Origin: Urechidicola croceus | GTDB taxonomy: Bacteria > Bacteroidota > Bacteroidia > Flavobacteriales > Flavobacteriaceae | Direction: 5' to 3' | Length of the DNA stretch: 64,000 bases | Assembly: GCF_001761325.1 (NCBI RefSeq) | Contig: NZ_CP017478.1 | Location: 2,935,501-2,999,500 of the forward strand | Made by a program: the position numbers and the translations under genes | The notes under the pieces: model-generated | What the model was told of the DNA's origin: nothing | Database searches by the model: none | What the model saw: the letters and a program-made list of their open reading frames with translations, nothing else | Shown here: in pieces, positions 44,095 through 53,245 of the stretch | Layout of the letters: each line of letters starts with the position of its first letter | Position numbering within the stretch: position 1 is the first letter of the stretch

Positions 44095-46122
44095 TTATTT
44101 CAATAAACCAGCACGTTTTAATAAAGCATTTGCGTTAGGTTCTTTTCCTCTAAATTTTTTGTAAAGTGTCATTGGTTTTTCAGTTCCACCTTTTGAAAGT
44201 ACATTTTCTTTGAATTTTTGTGCAATTTCTTTATTGAAAATCCCTTTTTCTTTGAAGTACTCAAAAGCATCTGCATCCAAAACTTCAGCCCATTTATAAG
44301 AATAATATCCAGATGAATATCCACCTTGAAATATATGAGAAAAAGCAGTACTCATACAATTTTCTTTTACATCAGGATATAATTTTGTGTCTTTAAAAGC
44401 AGTGTCTTCAAATTCTTTTACAGATTTTATTTCTGAAGGGTTTTCTCCATGCCAACTCATATCTAATAAACCAAAACTTAATTGACGCATAGTTGCTATT
44501 CCTTCAAGAAAATTAGAAGAATCCTTAATTTTTTGTACTAATTCCATAGGGATAGATTCGTTAGTTTCATAATGTTTTGCAAATAAGTCAAGAGCCTCCT
44601 TTTCATAACACCAGTTTTCTAATACTTGACTTGGAAGTTCTACAAAATCCCAATAAACACTCGTTCCAGAAATACTAGGATATGTTGTGTTGGCTAACAT
44701 TCCGTGTAAAGCATGGCCAAATTCATGAAATAAGGTAGTAACTTCATTAAATGTTAACAATGAAGGTTTTGTTTCGGTGGGCTTTGTAAAATTGCAGACA
44801 ATTGAAATGTGTGGACGAGAATTTTCACCATTTCGTTTCCATTGACTTTTATATGAAGTCATCCATGCACCATTCCTTTTACCTTTTCTTGGAAAAAAGT
44901 CAGCATAGAAAATAGAAATAAAATTATTATTCGAATCAGTTACTTTGTATGTTTTAACTTCTTCGTGATATTTGTCAATATCATTAATTTCTTCAAAATT
45001 TAAATCATACAATTTATTAGAAATAGTAAAAACTCCATCTAGAACATTTTCAAGTTTGAAATATGGTTTTAATTGTTCTTCATCTAAATCAAATAATTCT
45101 TTTTTAAGTTTTTCAGAATAATATGCACCGTCCCATTTTTGAATTGTTTCAATATCATCTTTAGATGCAGAAGATTTTATTTGATTAAATTCTCTTAAAG
45201 CAGCAGGTTTGGCTTTGGTTAGTAAATCATTTAAAAAAGTCATTACTTTTTCAGGACTTTCTGCCATTCGCTCTTCTAAAACAAAATCCGCATGAGTTTT
45301 ATATCCTAATAAATTTGCACGTTGATGACGCAGATTTACGATTTCTAGGACAATATTTTCATTGTTATTTTTATTGTTTTTAAATGACCTTGCTCCAAAT
45401 GCTTTAGCCATTTTTTTACGTAAATTTCTGTCTTCTAAATAAGTCATAAAAGGAACGTAACTAGGGTAGTCTAATGTAAATACCCAACCTTCTTTTTCTT
45501 TCTGTTTTGCAACTAGTTTTGCGGCTTCTTTTGTTCCTTCAGGTAATCCTTTTAATTGATTTTCATCAGTTATATGTAGTTCAAAAGCATTGGTTTCGGC
45601 TAAAACATTTTCTCCAAACTTTAAAGAGGCTTTGGATAGTTTTTTATCTATTTCTCTTAATTTTATTTTATCATCTTCATTTAGATTTGCTCCATTTCTA
45701 ACAAACATTTTATATTGATTGTCAAGAAGCATTTCTTGTTCGTCAGTAAGATTTAATTCATCTTTTATATCATAAACTGCTTTAACTCTTTCAAATAATT
45801 CTTTATTTAATCTAATATCATTTCCAAATTCAGATAGCATTGGTGATACTTCTTGAGCAATCTTTTGAATTTCTTCATTTGTTTCGGCAGAATTCAAATT
45901 AAAAAACACACTAGAAACTCTTTTCATTTGCATTCCAGCAAATTCTAATGCTTCAACAGTGTTTTGATAAGTTGGAATACCCTTGTTGGAAGTAATTACA
46001 TCAATTTCTTTTTTAGCAGAAGAAATAACAGCTTCAAATGCTGGTTTGAAATGCTCATTCTTAATTTGAGAAAAAGGAGCAGTTTCATATTTTGTATTGA
46101 AAGGTTTTAAAAGTGGGTTCAT
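44095..46122 (-). CDS. M3-family metallopeptidase (peptidyl-dipeptidase Dcp/oligopeptidase A type)
   Basis: The ATG at 46122 gives 675 residues beginning MNPLLKPFNTKYETAPFSQI, the usual family start; a frame opening with TTG at 46140 adds six residues. The zinc motif HEFGH is in TLFHEFGHALHGML (first His at residue 466). Other family signs are FVELPSQVLENWCYE and a C-terminal YSYKWAEVLDADAFEYF. No signal peptide is present, so it is probably cytoplasmic, degrading short peptides. Dcp and oligopeptidase A are hard to separate by eye. Confidence 0.93.
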   Translation of the reverse strand: MNPLLKPFNTKYETAPFSQIKNEHFKPAFEAVISSAKKEIDVITSNKGIPTYQNTVEALEFAGMQMKRVSSVFFNLNSAETNEEIQKIAQEVSPMLSEFGNDIRLNKELFERVKAVYDIKDELNLTDEQEMLLDNQYKMFVRNGANLNEDDKIKLREIDKKLSKASLKFGENVLAETNAFELHITDENQLKGLPEGTKEAAKLVAKQKEKEGWVFTLDYPSYVPFMTYLEDRNLRKKMAKAFGARSFKNNKNNNENIVLEIVNLRHQRANLLGYKTHADFVLEERMAESPEKVMTFLNDLLTKAKPAALREFNQIKSSASKDDIETIQKWDGAYYSEKLKKELFDLDEEQLKPYFKLENVLDGVFTISNKLYDLNFEEINDIDKYHEEVKTYKVTDSNNNFISIFYADFFPRKGKRNGAWMTSYKSQWKRNGENSRPHISIVCNFTKPTETKPSLLTFNEVTTLFHEFGHALHGMLANTTYPSISGTSVYWDFVELPSQVLENWCYEKEALDLFAKHYETNESIPMELVQKIKDSSNFLEGIATMRQLSFGLLDMSWHGENPSEIKSVKEFEDTAFKDTKLYPDVKENCMSTAFSHIFQGGYSSGYYSYKWAEVLDADAFEYFKEKGIFNKEIAQKFKENVLSKGGTEKPMTLYKKFRGKEPNANALLKRAGLLK

Positions 46123-46218
46123 TTTTTTAATTTTTTTCAATCCGAAACAAGTTCGGATTGATTATATTAGAAATTAAGATAATTGTATTTCAAGTAGATT
46201 AAGAAGTAATAGAAGTTT

Positions 46219-46704
46219 CTATTTTTTCATTTCGTCTGACGCTTTATTGACTTTTATTTTTAATCCTTCTTTGTAGGCTAAAATTTTATCAAGCACACAT
46301 TTGTCTGATGAACCAATAATTTGAGCAGCTAATATTCCAGCATTTGTGGCACCATCAAGTGCTACTGTTGCTACTGGAACTCCAGAAGGCATTTGTAATA
46401 TTGATAAAACTGAATCCCAACCGTCAATTGAGTTTCTTGATTTGACAGGAACTCCAATAACTGGAAGCGGACTCATCGAAGCAACCATTCCAGGTAAATG
46501 AGCTGCGCCACCAGCACCAGCAATAATAACAGAGATTCCTCTTTCATGTGCGTTTTTAGAATAATCAAATAATTTTTCAGGAGTTCTATGTGCTGAAACA
46601 ATGTCAACTTCTGTTTCAATATCGAAACCTTCTAAAATATCTATTGCACCTTGCATAACTGGAAGATCTGAATTACTTCCCATGATGATTCCTACTTTTG
46701 CCAT
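46219..46704 (-). CDS. purE: N5-carboxyaminoimidazole ribonucleotide mutase
   Basis: The 161-residue protein is a class I PurE. It moves the carboxylate of N5-CAIR to give CAIR in purine synthesis. Seen are GIIMGSNSDLPVM, the conserved His in VSAHRTPEKL, and IAGAGGAAHLPGMVAS with PVIGVPVKS. It lies 52 bp after purK in the same direction, so the two form the standard purK-purE pair. The gap holds a short hairpin (TTAGCA/TGCTAA) and a repeated TTTTTAGTTGTT. Confidence 0.97.
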   Translation of the reverse strand: MAKVGIIMGSNSDLPVMQGAIDILEGFDIETEVDIVSAHRTPEKLFDYSKNAHERGISVIIAGAGGAAHLPGMVASMSPLPVIGVPVKSRNSIDGWDSVLSILQMPSGVPVATVALDGATNAGILAAQIIGSSDKCVLDKILAYKEGLKIKVNKASDEMKK

Positions 46705-46756
46705 TATATTGTTTTTAGTTGTTGCTTTTTAGTTGTTAGCACTTGATTGCTAAAAC

Positions 46757-47914
46757 TCATTTACTTATAACTTTTATTGTTTTTTTTACTTCTGCTGCTA
46801 TTTCCCGAGCCTTATTTATATCTTTATTTATGATTGTTACATGCCCCATTTTTCGGAATGGGCGTGTTTGTTTTTTACCGTAGATATGTGGTGTAACCCC
46901 ATCAATTTTCATGATATTTTCAATATTTTCATAGATAACATCTCCATTATAACCTTCTTCACCAACCAAATTCACCATTATTCCAGCAACTTTGTTTTGG
47001 GTATTACCCAATGGTAAGTCTAAAACAGTTCTTAAGTGTTGTTCAAATTGACTGGTATATGAAGCTTCTATACTATAATGACCGCTATTATGAGTTCTTG
47101 GAGCAACTTCGTTTACAATGATTTCATCTTCTTCTGTCTGAAACATTTCAACTGCCAATAAACCAACATGTTTAAATGAATCAGCAACTTTTAATGCAAC
47201 TTCTTGTGCTTTTTTCGCAACCTTTTCATCAATTCTTGCTGGACATATTACATATTCAACTTGATTTGCTTCAGGATGAAACTCCATTTCAACAACAGGG
47301 TATGTTTTAATTTCTCCACTAGGATTTCGAGCAACTATAACTGCCAATTCGTTTTTGAATGGAATGAGTTGTTCGGTTATACATTCTCCATGTGGTAAAT
47401 TTATTAAATCATTTTCTGATTTGATAATTTTCACTCCAGTTCCGTCATATCCAAATTGTGCGGACTTCCATACAAATGGCAATGATAAACCACCATGTTT
47501 TAATGCTTCATTTATTTCTGATGAGAATGCAAATCGAGAGAATTCTGCAGTAGGGATATTATGATCTTGAAAAAATAATTTTTGAGTTGCTTTATTTTGA
47601 ATTTTGCGTAGAGTTTTGGAAGATGGATATACTTTAATTCCTTCTGCTTCGAGTTTCTCTAAGGCGTTTACATTGACATGCTCAATTTCAATTGTCAAAA
47701 CATCAACAGTTTTACCAAACTTATAAACGTCATCAAAATCCATTAAATTTCCAAGATGAAATTCATTGCATATTTGAGCACAAGGCGCATCATTTGAGCC
47801 ATCTAATATTGCAGTGTAAATATCGTATTTCTGAGTTTCGGCTAGGAGCATTTTGCCTAATTGACCACCACCAAGAACACCTAATTTAAAATCGGAAGAG
47901 AAGTAGTTTTTCAC
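46757..47914 (-). CDS. purK: N5-carboxyaminoimidazole ribonucleotide synthase
   Basis: The 385-residue ATP-grasp enzyme makes N5-CAIR from AIR, bicarbonate and ATP. It has the N-terminal GVLGGGQLGKMLLAE, the ATP-grasp core (FVWKSAQFGYDGTGVKII, with ECITEQLIPF), and VNEVAPRTHNSGHYSIEA. Its product goes straight to PurE, encoded downstream. A -7-like TATTTTTG lies on the minus strand at 47939-47932, 18 bp before the ATG. Confidence 0.97.
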   Translation of the reverse strand: MKNYFSSDFKLGVLGGGQLGKMLLAETQKYDIYTAILDGSNDAPCAQICNEFHLGNLMDFDDVYKFGKTVDVLTIEIEHVNVNALEKLEAEGIKVYPSSKTLRKIQNKATQKLFFQDHNIPTAEFSRFAFSSEINEALKHGGLSLPFVWKSAQFGYDGTGVKIIKSENDLINLPHGECITEQLIPFKNELAVIVARNPSGEIKTYPVVEMEFHPEANQVEYVICPARIDEKVAKKAQEVALKVADSFKHVGLLAVEMFQTEEDEIIVNEVAPRTHNSGHYSIEASYTSQFEQHLRTVLDLPLGNTQNKVAGIMVNLVGEEGYNGDVIYENIENIMKIDGVTPHIYGKKQTRPFRKMGHVTIINKDINKAREIAAEVKKTIKVISK

Positions 47915-47959
47915 GTAAATTATCTTTCGTACAAAAATAAGAATACGGATTTGAAAATT

Positions 47960-48367
47960 CTAATAATTAGTAACATTTAAAACAGTCCCACTAACTTGAA
48001 TTACCCGAAATTCACAAACTGAATTTGTAATACCAGAAGTTTGTGGAGAACCATCAAGAATACTAAATTGAGCACCATCACATGGACATACCATTTTTAT
48101 ATCATTTTCAACAGTCATTTTGTTTGAACAAGATAATTGTGGGCATTCACGACTGAATGCTTTAAATGAACTTCCGAAATTGTATAAAATTAGTCCTTTT
48201 GGACCACCATTTGCATAATTCCATCCAGCAGGTACTTGTAGATTGATAAATTCAGGATTTGCTAAATTAATAGTTTGATTATTTATTATATCGCAAAATT
48301 GGTTGTTTCCATCACTTTCGCAACTTATGAATGTTAGAAGTAGTAAAAAACAAAAGAAATTTCTCAT
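47960..48367 (-). CDS. Rieske-fold lipoprotein lacking the usual cluster histidines
   Basis: From the ATG at 48367 the protein has 135 residues with a lipoprotein signal, MRNFFCFLLLLTFISC; a frame from 48421 adds 18 residues before it. The rest resembles small Bacteroidota Rieske-like proteins: SSFKAFSRECPQLSC, then MVCPCDGAQFSILDGSPQ. A true Rieske site needs C-x-H and C-x-x-H, but here both His positions are replaced (CPQ and CPCDG). It probably keeps the fold without a classical 2Fe-2S cluster, or binds something through its cysteines. It is divergent from greA. Confidence 0.75.
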   Translation of the reverse strand: MRNFFCFLLLLTFISCESDGNNQFCDIINNQTINLANPEFINLQVPAGWNYANGGPKGLILYNFGSSFKAFSRECPQLSCSNKMTVENDIKMVCPCDGAQFSILDGSPQTSGITNSVCEFRVIQVSGTVLNVTNY

Positions 48368-48395
48368 ATATAGTATATTGATACGTTCAAAACGA

Positions 48396-48424
48396 TTGCA
48401 ATCTACAAATATTTTGTACATTTG
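48396..48424 (+). promoter_or_regulatory. Sigma-A promoter of greA
   Basis: TTG (48396-48398), 18 bases, TACATTTG (48417-48424) fits the Bacteroidota consensus. It puts the transcript start near 48431, which supports the greA start at 48484 rather than the in-frame ATG at 48436. Confidence 0.6.
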
Positions 48425-48483
48425 TAAGACATCTCATGCTGATATCAGTTTTGAGATTTTTTGTTTTATTTAATAGACTAGTT

Positions 48484-48957
48484 ATGAGTGAAATATCATA
48501 TTATACACCAGAAGGGTTTCAAAAGTTAAAAGAGGAGTTAGAACATCTTGAAACTGTTGAAAGACCTAGGGTTTCACAAGAAATTGCAGATGCCAGAGAT
48601 AAAGGAGATTTAAGTGAAAATGCTGAATATCATGCCGCGAAAGAAGAACAATCGTTGTTGGAGTTTAAGATTGCAAAGTTAAAAAACGTATTTTCAAATG
48701 CGAGAATTTTAGATGATTCGCAATTAGATTTATCAAAAGTTTTAGTACTATCTAAAGTGAAAATTAAAAATTTGAGTAATAATATGGAATTTACCTATAC
48801 TTTAGTTGCTGATGCTGAGGCAGATTTAAAGCAAATGAAATTATCGGTAAACTCACCAATTGGTAAAGGTTTATTAGGTAAGAAAGTTGGTGATATTGCC
48901 GATATTCAAGTTCCTAATGGTATATTGAAGTTTGAAATTATTGAAATTTCTAGATAA
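48484..48957 (+). CDS. greA: Transcription elongation factor GreA
   Basis: The ATG at 48484 gives 157 residues beginning MSEISYYTPEGFQKLKEEL, the normal GreA start. The coiled-coil tip motif RDKGDLSENAEYHAAKEEQ and the C-terminal domain with SPIGKGLLGKKVGD are clear. GreA rescues backtracked RNA polymerase by stimulating transcript cleavage. The stop overlaps the start of the HIT gene (TAATG), so the two are coupled. Confidence 0.96.
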   Translation: MSEISYYTPEGFQKLKEELEHLETVERPRVSQEIADARDKGDLSENAEYHAAKEEQSLLEFKIAKLKNVFSNARILDDSQLDLSKVLVLSKVKIKNLSNNMEFTYTLVADAEADLKQMKLSVNSPIGKGLLGKKVGDIADIQVPNGILKFEIIEISR

Positions 48958-49349
48958 TGGCAACAATATTCACAAAAATTATAAACGGTGAAATTCCTTC
49001 TTATAAGGTTGCAGAAAACAATGATTTTATTGCATTTTTAGATATTAATCCAAACGCTATTGGGCATACGCTTGTTGTTCCAAAAAAAGAAGTAAATAAA
49101 CTTTTTGATTTAGATAAGGAAACTTATTCTAACTTGATGGAGTTTTCAAGAGAAGTTGCATTGGCACTTGAGAAAACCATCCCATGCGAACGTATCGGAA
49201 TGTCAGTTATTGGATTGGAAGTTCCGCATGTTCATGTTCATTTGATACCGTTGAACTCAATGGCAGATATTCAATTTAAAAAGAAAGTATCTTTATCTAA
49301 AGAAGAATTTAACAATGTTGCGAAACAGATTTCTGAAAATTTAGGATAG
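48957..49349 (+). CDS. HIT-family nucleotide hydrolase/transferase
   Basis: The 130-residue protein has the full histidine triad HVHVHLIP near residue 95 and the family start IFTKIINGEIPSYKVAEN. HIT proteins of this branch act on nucleoside phosphoramidates or dinucleotides; the exact substrate is unknown. It follows greA with one base of overlap and converges with a histidine kinase gene, overlapping it by 9 bp. Confidence 0.93.
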   Translation: MATIFTKIINGEIPSYKVAENNDFIAFLDINPNAIGHTLVVPKKEVNKLFDLDKETYSNLMEFSREVALALEKTIPCERIGMSVIGLEVPHVHVHLIPLNSMADIQFKKKVSLSKEEFNNVAKQISENLG

Positions 49350-50525
49350 TTTTTTTAGACTCACGCAAAACGTAGTTCCTTTTCCAATTTCAGATTTTTG
49401 GACAAATATTTTGCCTTTATGATATTCTTCCACAATCCTTTTTGAAAGTGAAAGCCCAAGACCCCAACCTCTTTTTTTGGTGGTGTATCCTGGGGTAAAT
49501 ATTTTTTGTCGTAAAGCTTTAGGAATCCCCTTTCCTGTATCAGAAATTAGAATATTAATGTTTTTTTGACTTTCATCAATTGAAACATTAAGTTTGCCTT
49601 TTCCTTGCATAGAGTCAATAGCATTTTTTACTAAATTTTCAATTACCCAACCATAAAGTTGCAAGTTTATTTCAGTTATAAGACTTTTTTGAGAACTTTC
49701 AAATGAGAATTCTATTTGTTTAGAACTTCGTGACTTTAGATATTTAAATGCTTCTTGAGTTTCTTTTACAACATCATGTTTGTTTAGGACAGGTATGGAG
49801 CCTATTTTAGAAAACCTATCAGCGATTACATTAAGGCGATGAACATCTTTTTCAATTTCTGGAACTATATTCTCATCAATATTTTCCATTCGAAGTAGCT
49901 CAATCCATCCAAGTAATGATGATAAAGGTGTACCTATTTGATGAGCAGTTTCTTTTGCCATTCCTGTCCAAAGTCGATTTTGCTCAGCAACCTTTGAAGA
50001 CTTGAAAAATAAATAAATGACACTTGAGAATAACAATAAAATTAATATCAATGCTAAAGGATAATATTTTAATTTATCCAATAAATCAGAGTTTTTATAA
50101 TAAATAAACTGCTGAACATTAGTGTCATCAACATTGTAACTTACATCAATTGGTGAGTTTTGATTTTTCATAATTTGAAGCTGCTTATTTAAAAACATTC
50201 TTTCTTGGGTAGAAAGTGAATTGTAAGTTTTATTATCACTTACATTTAGTTTACTCCAATTACTTATTTCGCCTTCTTCATTAGTAATAATCATCGGTAT
50301 TGTATTATTACTTTCAATAATGAAATTTTCTAAATCAATATTGGCATTTAAATCTGCTTCACCAAAGCGTTCATAGGCTTTACCAAGAATTTCCATTTTC
50401 ATACGTTCTTCTTCCTTAAATTTTTGAAAAAAGGAATAGGTGTTCCACAAGATTAGTGAAACAATGATGAAGGAAGCAGTTATTGCAATCCAACGCGAAA
50501 CTTGGGTGTTTTTAAAAAGCGACAT
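49341..50525 (-). CDS. Orphan sensor histidine kinase
   Basis: The 394-residue kinase has membrane segments at about residues 11-30 and 155-175 around a small extracytoplasmic domain. The cytoplasmic part has an H box of the ETAHQIGTPLSSLLGW type, the N box NLVKNAIDSM, DTGKGIP and GWGLGLSLSKRIVEEYH, so ATP binding and the phospho-acceptor His are present. No response regulator gene is adjacent. Its partner and signal are unknown. Confidence 0.92.
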   Translation of the reverse strand: MSLFKNTQVSRWIAITASFIIVSLILWNTYSFFQKFKEEERMKMEILGKAYERFGEADLNANIDLENFIIESNNTIPMIITNEEGEISNWSKLNVSDNKTYNSLSTQERMFLNKQLQIMKNQNSPIDVSYNVDDTNVQQFIYYKNSDLLDKLKYYPLALILILLLFSSVIYLFFKSSKVAEQNRLWTGMAKETAHQIGTPLSSLLGWIELLRMENIDENIVPEIEKDVHRLNVIADRFSKIGSIPVLNKHDVVKETQEAFKYLKSRSSKQIEFSFESSQKSLITEINLQLYGWVIENLVKNAIDSMQGKGKLNVSIDESQKNINILISDTGKGIPKALRQKIFTPGYTTKKRGWGLGLSLSKRIVEEYHKGKIFVQKSEIGKGTTFCVSLKKLS

Positions 50526-50664
50526 TAAAACAAATATATAATTATATGTACATATAACTTAAAAACAAATATGATATTATACTGTTAATAAGTTTGTAGA
50601 ATATGAAACTTTAATTTGCAGTCAAAAAATTACATTTGCAATACGAATAATTATATATAGAAAA

Positions 50665-51033
50665 ATGGAAATATCAGGAAAAATTAAATTGATTGGCGAA
50701 ACTCAAACATTTGGTGCCAGTGGTTTTAGAAAAAGAGAATTGGTTGTAACAACTAGCGAACAATATCCTCAAATGTTGATGATTGAATTCGTTCAAGATA
50801 AATGTGACATTTTAAATTCTTATAAAGTAGGGCAGGATGTTAAAGTGTCTATCAACTTGAGAGGTAGAGAGTGGATTAATCCAGAAGGAGTAGCAAAATA
50901 TTTTAACTCAATTCAAGGTTGGAGAATAGAAATGTTGCAACCAGAAGGAGGTGCAGGTTCATCATTACCACCGTTAGAGGAAATTCAAGCAGCAGATTTA
51001 TCTTCTGATGAACCAGATGATTTGCCGTTTTAA
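50665..51033 (+). CDS. DUF3127 protein, OB-fold, SSB-like
   Basis: The 122-residue protein has an N-terminal region of about 95 residues typical of DUF3127 (ISGKIKLIGETQTFGASGFRKRELVV, then NLRGREWINPEGVAKYFNSIQGW), which looks like an OB-fold. The acidic tail ends DEPDDLPF, much like the C-terminal tip of single-stranded DNA-binding proteins that recruits repair factors. A role with ssDNA is inferred; the family is not well studied. A -7-like TACATTTG is at 50631-50638. It ends in a perfect palindromic terminator. Confidence 0.88.
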   Translation: MEISGKIKLIGETQTFGASGFRKRELVVTTSEQYPQMLMIEFVQDKCDILNSYKVGQDVKVSINLRGREWINPEGVAKYFNSIQGWRIEMLQPEGGAGSSLPPLEEIQAADLSSDEPDDLPF

Positions 51034-51046
51034 TTAAAATATATTT

Positions 51047-51088
51047 AGAATAAAAAAGAGTGATTTTAAAATCACTCTTTTTTATTCT
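51047..51088. terminator. Bidirectional terminator, perfect 42-base palindrome
   Basis: The sequence is a perfect inverted repeat with 21-bp arms and no loop mismatch. It has A-rich outer left and T-rich outer right ends around the core GAGTGATTTTAAAATCACTC. It ends the DUF3127 gene and overlaps the last codons and stop of the convergent membrane-protein gene at 51082. Confidence 0.92.
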
Positions 51089-51702
51089 ACTATTTTGTAA
51101 ATGGCTAAACCATATAATCCGAAACGAACAAATCTAAATAATCCAAATAGTAATACTCCTCTTAAGGGATATTTGATAATTCCAGCAGATATACAGGTGA
51201 TTGAAAACGGTAAAGGCAACAAAGCTCCTGCTATAATTAAAAAGCCTCCCCATTTTTTTGTGTTTTTTAAATATTTAGACATCTTTCCGTCTAAATAAGT
51301 TCTAATTTTTTTAATTTTTAAACTTGTTTTACCAATAAAGAATGAAACGATTCCACCTATATAAGAAAGTGTAGCCAAAATTGTCAACATTAAAACTGGT
51401 TCGTTCATTTTTTTTGACCAAGCAATGAATATTTCGGGAGGAATCAAACCTAAAAAAGATTCTGAAAGAAAAAAAATAGTTAATATGCTAGGTGTAGAAA
51501 ATGTATTTGTTATATGCTTTAATCCATCATTTAGATTAAAGACATAGGTGTTAAATGCCCATAAACCAACTATGATTAGGATTGAAGGTATGATAGCCTT
51601 TTTAAGACTCTTTTTTATAAAACTATAAAACCCTGTATATGAATAGTATTGGTGTAACAGTTGTATTCTAGTTTTTTTTTGAGTTTTAGAATTGGAATTC
51701 AT
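51082..51702 (-). CDS. VTT/DedA-like membrane protein
   Basis: The 206-residue protein has about five to six membrane segments and the VTT (SNARE-associated Golgi/DedA) pattern: FFLSESFLGLIPPEIFIAW near residue 80 and GGFLIIAGALLPLPFSITCISAGIIKYP near 150. Family members are lipid scramblases or flippases, or support envelope homeostasis. Its last codons lie within the shared palindromic terminator. The precise substrate is unknown. Confidence 0.85.
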   Translation of the reverse strand: MNSNSKTQKKTRIQLLHQYYSYTGFYSFIKKSLKKAIIPSILIIVGLWAFNTYVFNLNDGLKHITNTFSTPSILTIFFLSESFLGLIPPEIFIAWSKKMNEPVLMLTILATLSYIGGIVSFFIGKTSLKIKKIRTYLDGKMSKYLKNTKKWGGFLIIAGALLPLPFSITCISAGIIKYPLRGVLLFGLFRFVRFGLYGLAIYKIVE

Positions 51703-51736
51703 AACAAATACTAATTTCTTTAAGCCTGCAAATATA

Positions 51737-51768
51737 TTGTGTGGATTCCTTCAAAACAATTAATTTTG
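51737..51768 (+). promoter_or_regulatory. Sigma-A promoter of aat
   Basis: TTG (51737-51739), 21 bases, TAATTTTG (51761-51768) fits the Bacteroidota consensus and lies 29 bp before the aat ATG. Confidence 0.6.
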
Positions 51769-51797
51769 ATTAATTAACAATATTTTATAGTAGTATT

Positions 51798-52424
51798 ATG
51801 CATTTTTTATCCCATAAACTTGAATTTCCTCCAGTTGAACAAAGTAACAAGTTTGGAATACTTGCCGTAGGAGGAGATTTATCTCTAGAAAGATTAATAC
51901 TGGCTTATAAAAAAGGGATTTTTCCTTGGTATTCTGAGGGAGATCCAATTATTTGGTATTGTCCAGATTCTAGAATGGTACTATTTCCAGAAAAATTGAA
52001 GGTGTCAAAAAGTATGCGTCAAGTACTTAAAAAGAACATCTTTAAAGTTACATTTAATCAAGCGTTTGATGAGGTCATATCAAACTGTAAAACGATTGAT
52101 AGAGATGGTCAGTCTGGAACTTGGATTACTGATGAAATGAAAACTGCATATATTAAATTACATGAATTGGGAATTGCAAAATCGATAGAGGTTTGGCAAA
52201 ATGATGAATTAGTTGGTGGTTTGTATGGTGTTGAGGTTGGAAATATTTTTTGTGGAGAGAGTATGTTTAGTAAAACAAGCAACGCATCTAAGGTTGCATT
52301 TATCAATTTGGTGAAAAACGCACCCAGAAATTATCAATTAATAGATTGTCAAGTTTATAATGATCATTTGGCGAGCTTAGGTGCTGAAGAAATTCCAAGA
52401 AATGAATTTTTGAAGTATTTGTAA
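51798..52424 (+). CDS. aat: Leucyl/phenylalanyl-tRNA--protein transferase
   Basis: The 208-residue enzyme adds Leu or Phe from tRNA to proteins with N-terminal Lys or Arg, marking them for the ClpS-ClpAP N-degron route. Family motifs are clear: GILAVGGDLSLERL, GIFPWYSEGDPIIWYCPDSRM and GNIFCGESMFSKTSNASKVAF. Length is typical. It has its own promoter and converges with a small secreted-protein gene 5 bp away. Confidence 0.96.
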   Translation: MHFLSHKLEFPPVEQSNKFGILAVGGDLSLERLILAYKKGIFPWYSEGDPIIWYCPDSRMVLFPEKLKVSKSMRQVLKKNIFKVTFNQAFDEVISNCKTIDRDGQSGTWITDEMKTAYIKLHELGIAKSIEVWQNDELVGGLYGVEVGNIFCGESMFSKTSNASKVAFINLVKNAPRNYQLIDCQVYNDHLASLGAEEIPRNEFLKYL

Positions 52425-52429
52425 AATGT

Positions 52430-52807
52430 TTAATTATCAATTAAGCCTAGTACTATTTCCCCTTCAATTTTCATAACTTTATATCTAAACTTAGATTTTC
52501 CTCTAAGATCTAATATTGAAATTTCATTAGTTTCTTCATTAAATTTCCATTTACCATTATGCATTCTGATTTCTGAATTGTCAATTACAGAATATCTAGA
52601 CATATCAAAGGCTGGTAAAATCGCTATTCGGTTTTTATTATTGGGGATGTCTTTAGTACAAGGTCTAAATATTATTGTATTATCAGATACAGTTGTTTTG
52701 CCCGAATCAAACCAACAGCCTACAAGATCAGTTTTTTGAATATTTTGACAAAAAAGTTTATTAGGAATAAAGATAACTATTAAAAGAATAAAAAAGTATT
52801 TATGCAT
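52430..52807 (-). CDS. Small secreted protein of unknown function
   Basis: I do not recognise this 125-residue protein. It has a signal peptide (ending near KLFCQ) and then a compact region with beta-strand patterns. It begins DLVGCWFDSG and later has GKWKFNEETNEISILDLRGKS, which recalls small lipocalin-like or copper-resistance-type barrels that begin with a Gly-x-Trp strand. Two cysteines remain in the mature part (GCW and RPCTKD) and could form a disulfide. It stands alone between aat and the MazG-like gene. Confidence 0.7.
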   Translation of the reverse strand: MHKYFFILLIVIFIPNKLFCQNIQKTDLVGCWFDSGKTTVSDNTIIFRPCTKDIPNNKNRIAILPAFDMSRYSVIDNSEIRMHNGKWKFNEETNEISILDLRGKSKFRYKVMKIEGEIVLGLIDN

Positions 52808-52918
52808 AATAATTTGATTTGTATTAACAATAACTTCTAAATATATATTTTTTAAATTTTAGAAACAAACTAAAACAAGAAATACTATCTTTGGTTTTTC
52901 AATAAATAAATCACTTAT

Positions 52919-53245
52919 ATGAACATTAATAATGCCCAATTAAAGGTTGATAATTGGATAAAAGAACACGGTGTTCGGTATTTCAATGAATTGACTAATA
53001 TGGCACAATTGACCGAAGAAGTTGGAGAAGTTGCCCGTATTATTGCCCGTCGATACGGAGAGCAAAGTGAAAAAGAAAGTGACAAAGGAAAAGATTTAGG
53101 AGAAGAATTAGCTGATGTGCTTTTTGTTGTTTTGTGTTTAGCAAATCAAACTGGAGTTAATCTACAGGAATCTTTTGATAAAAAATTGGATTTGAAAACT
53201 AAACGTGACCACGATAGGCATCATAATAATCAAAAACTAAAATAA
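52919..53245 (+). CDS. MazG-like nucleotide pyrophosphohydrolase
   Basis: The 108-residue all-alpha protein has the metal-binding pattern LTEEVGEVARIIARR and GEELADVLFVVLCLANQ, in which Glu and Asp residues coordinate Mg2+. Such enzymes remove pyrophosphate from (d)NTPs, often non-canonical ones. A -7-like TATCTTTG at 52886-52893 lies 26 bp before the ATG. The stop overlaps the next gene (TAATG), so it starts the small run MazG-membrane protein-aroA. Confidence 0.92.
   Translation: MNINNAQLKVDNWIKEHGVRYFNELTNMAQLTEEVGEVARIIARRYGEQSEKESDKGKDLGEELADVLFVVLCLANQTGVNLQESFDKKLDLKTKRDHDRHHNNQKLK

Noticed and set aside
46139-46159. AATCCGAA/TTCGGATT hairpin between purE and the M3 peptidase gene as a terminator
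   Set aside because: There is an 8-bp stem but no T-run after it on the minus strand, so it is not a convincing intrinsic terminator.
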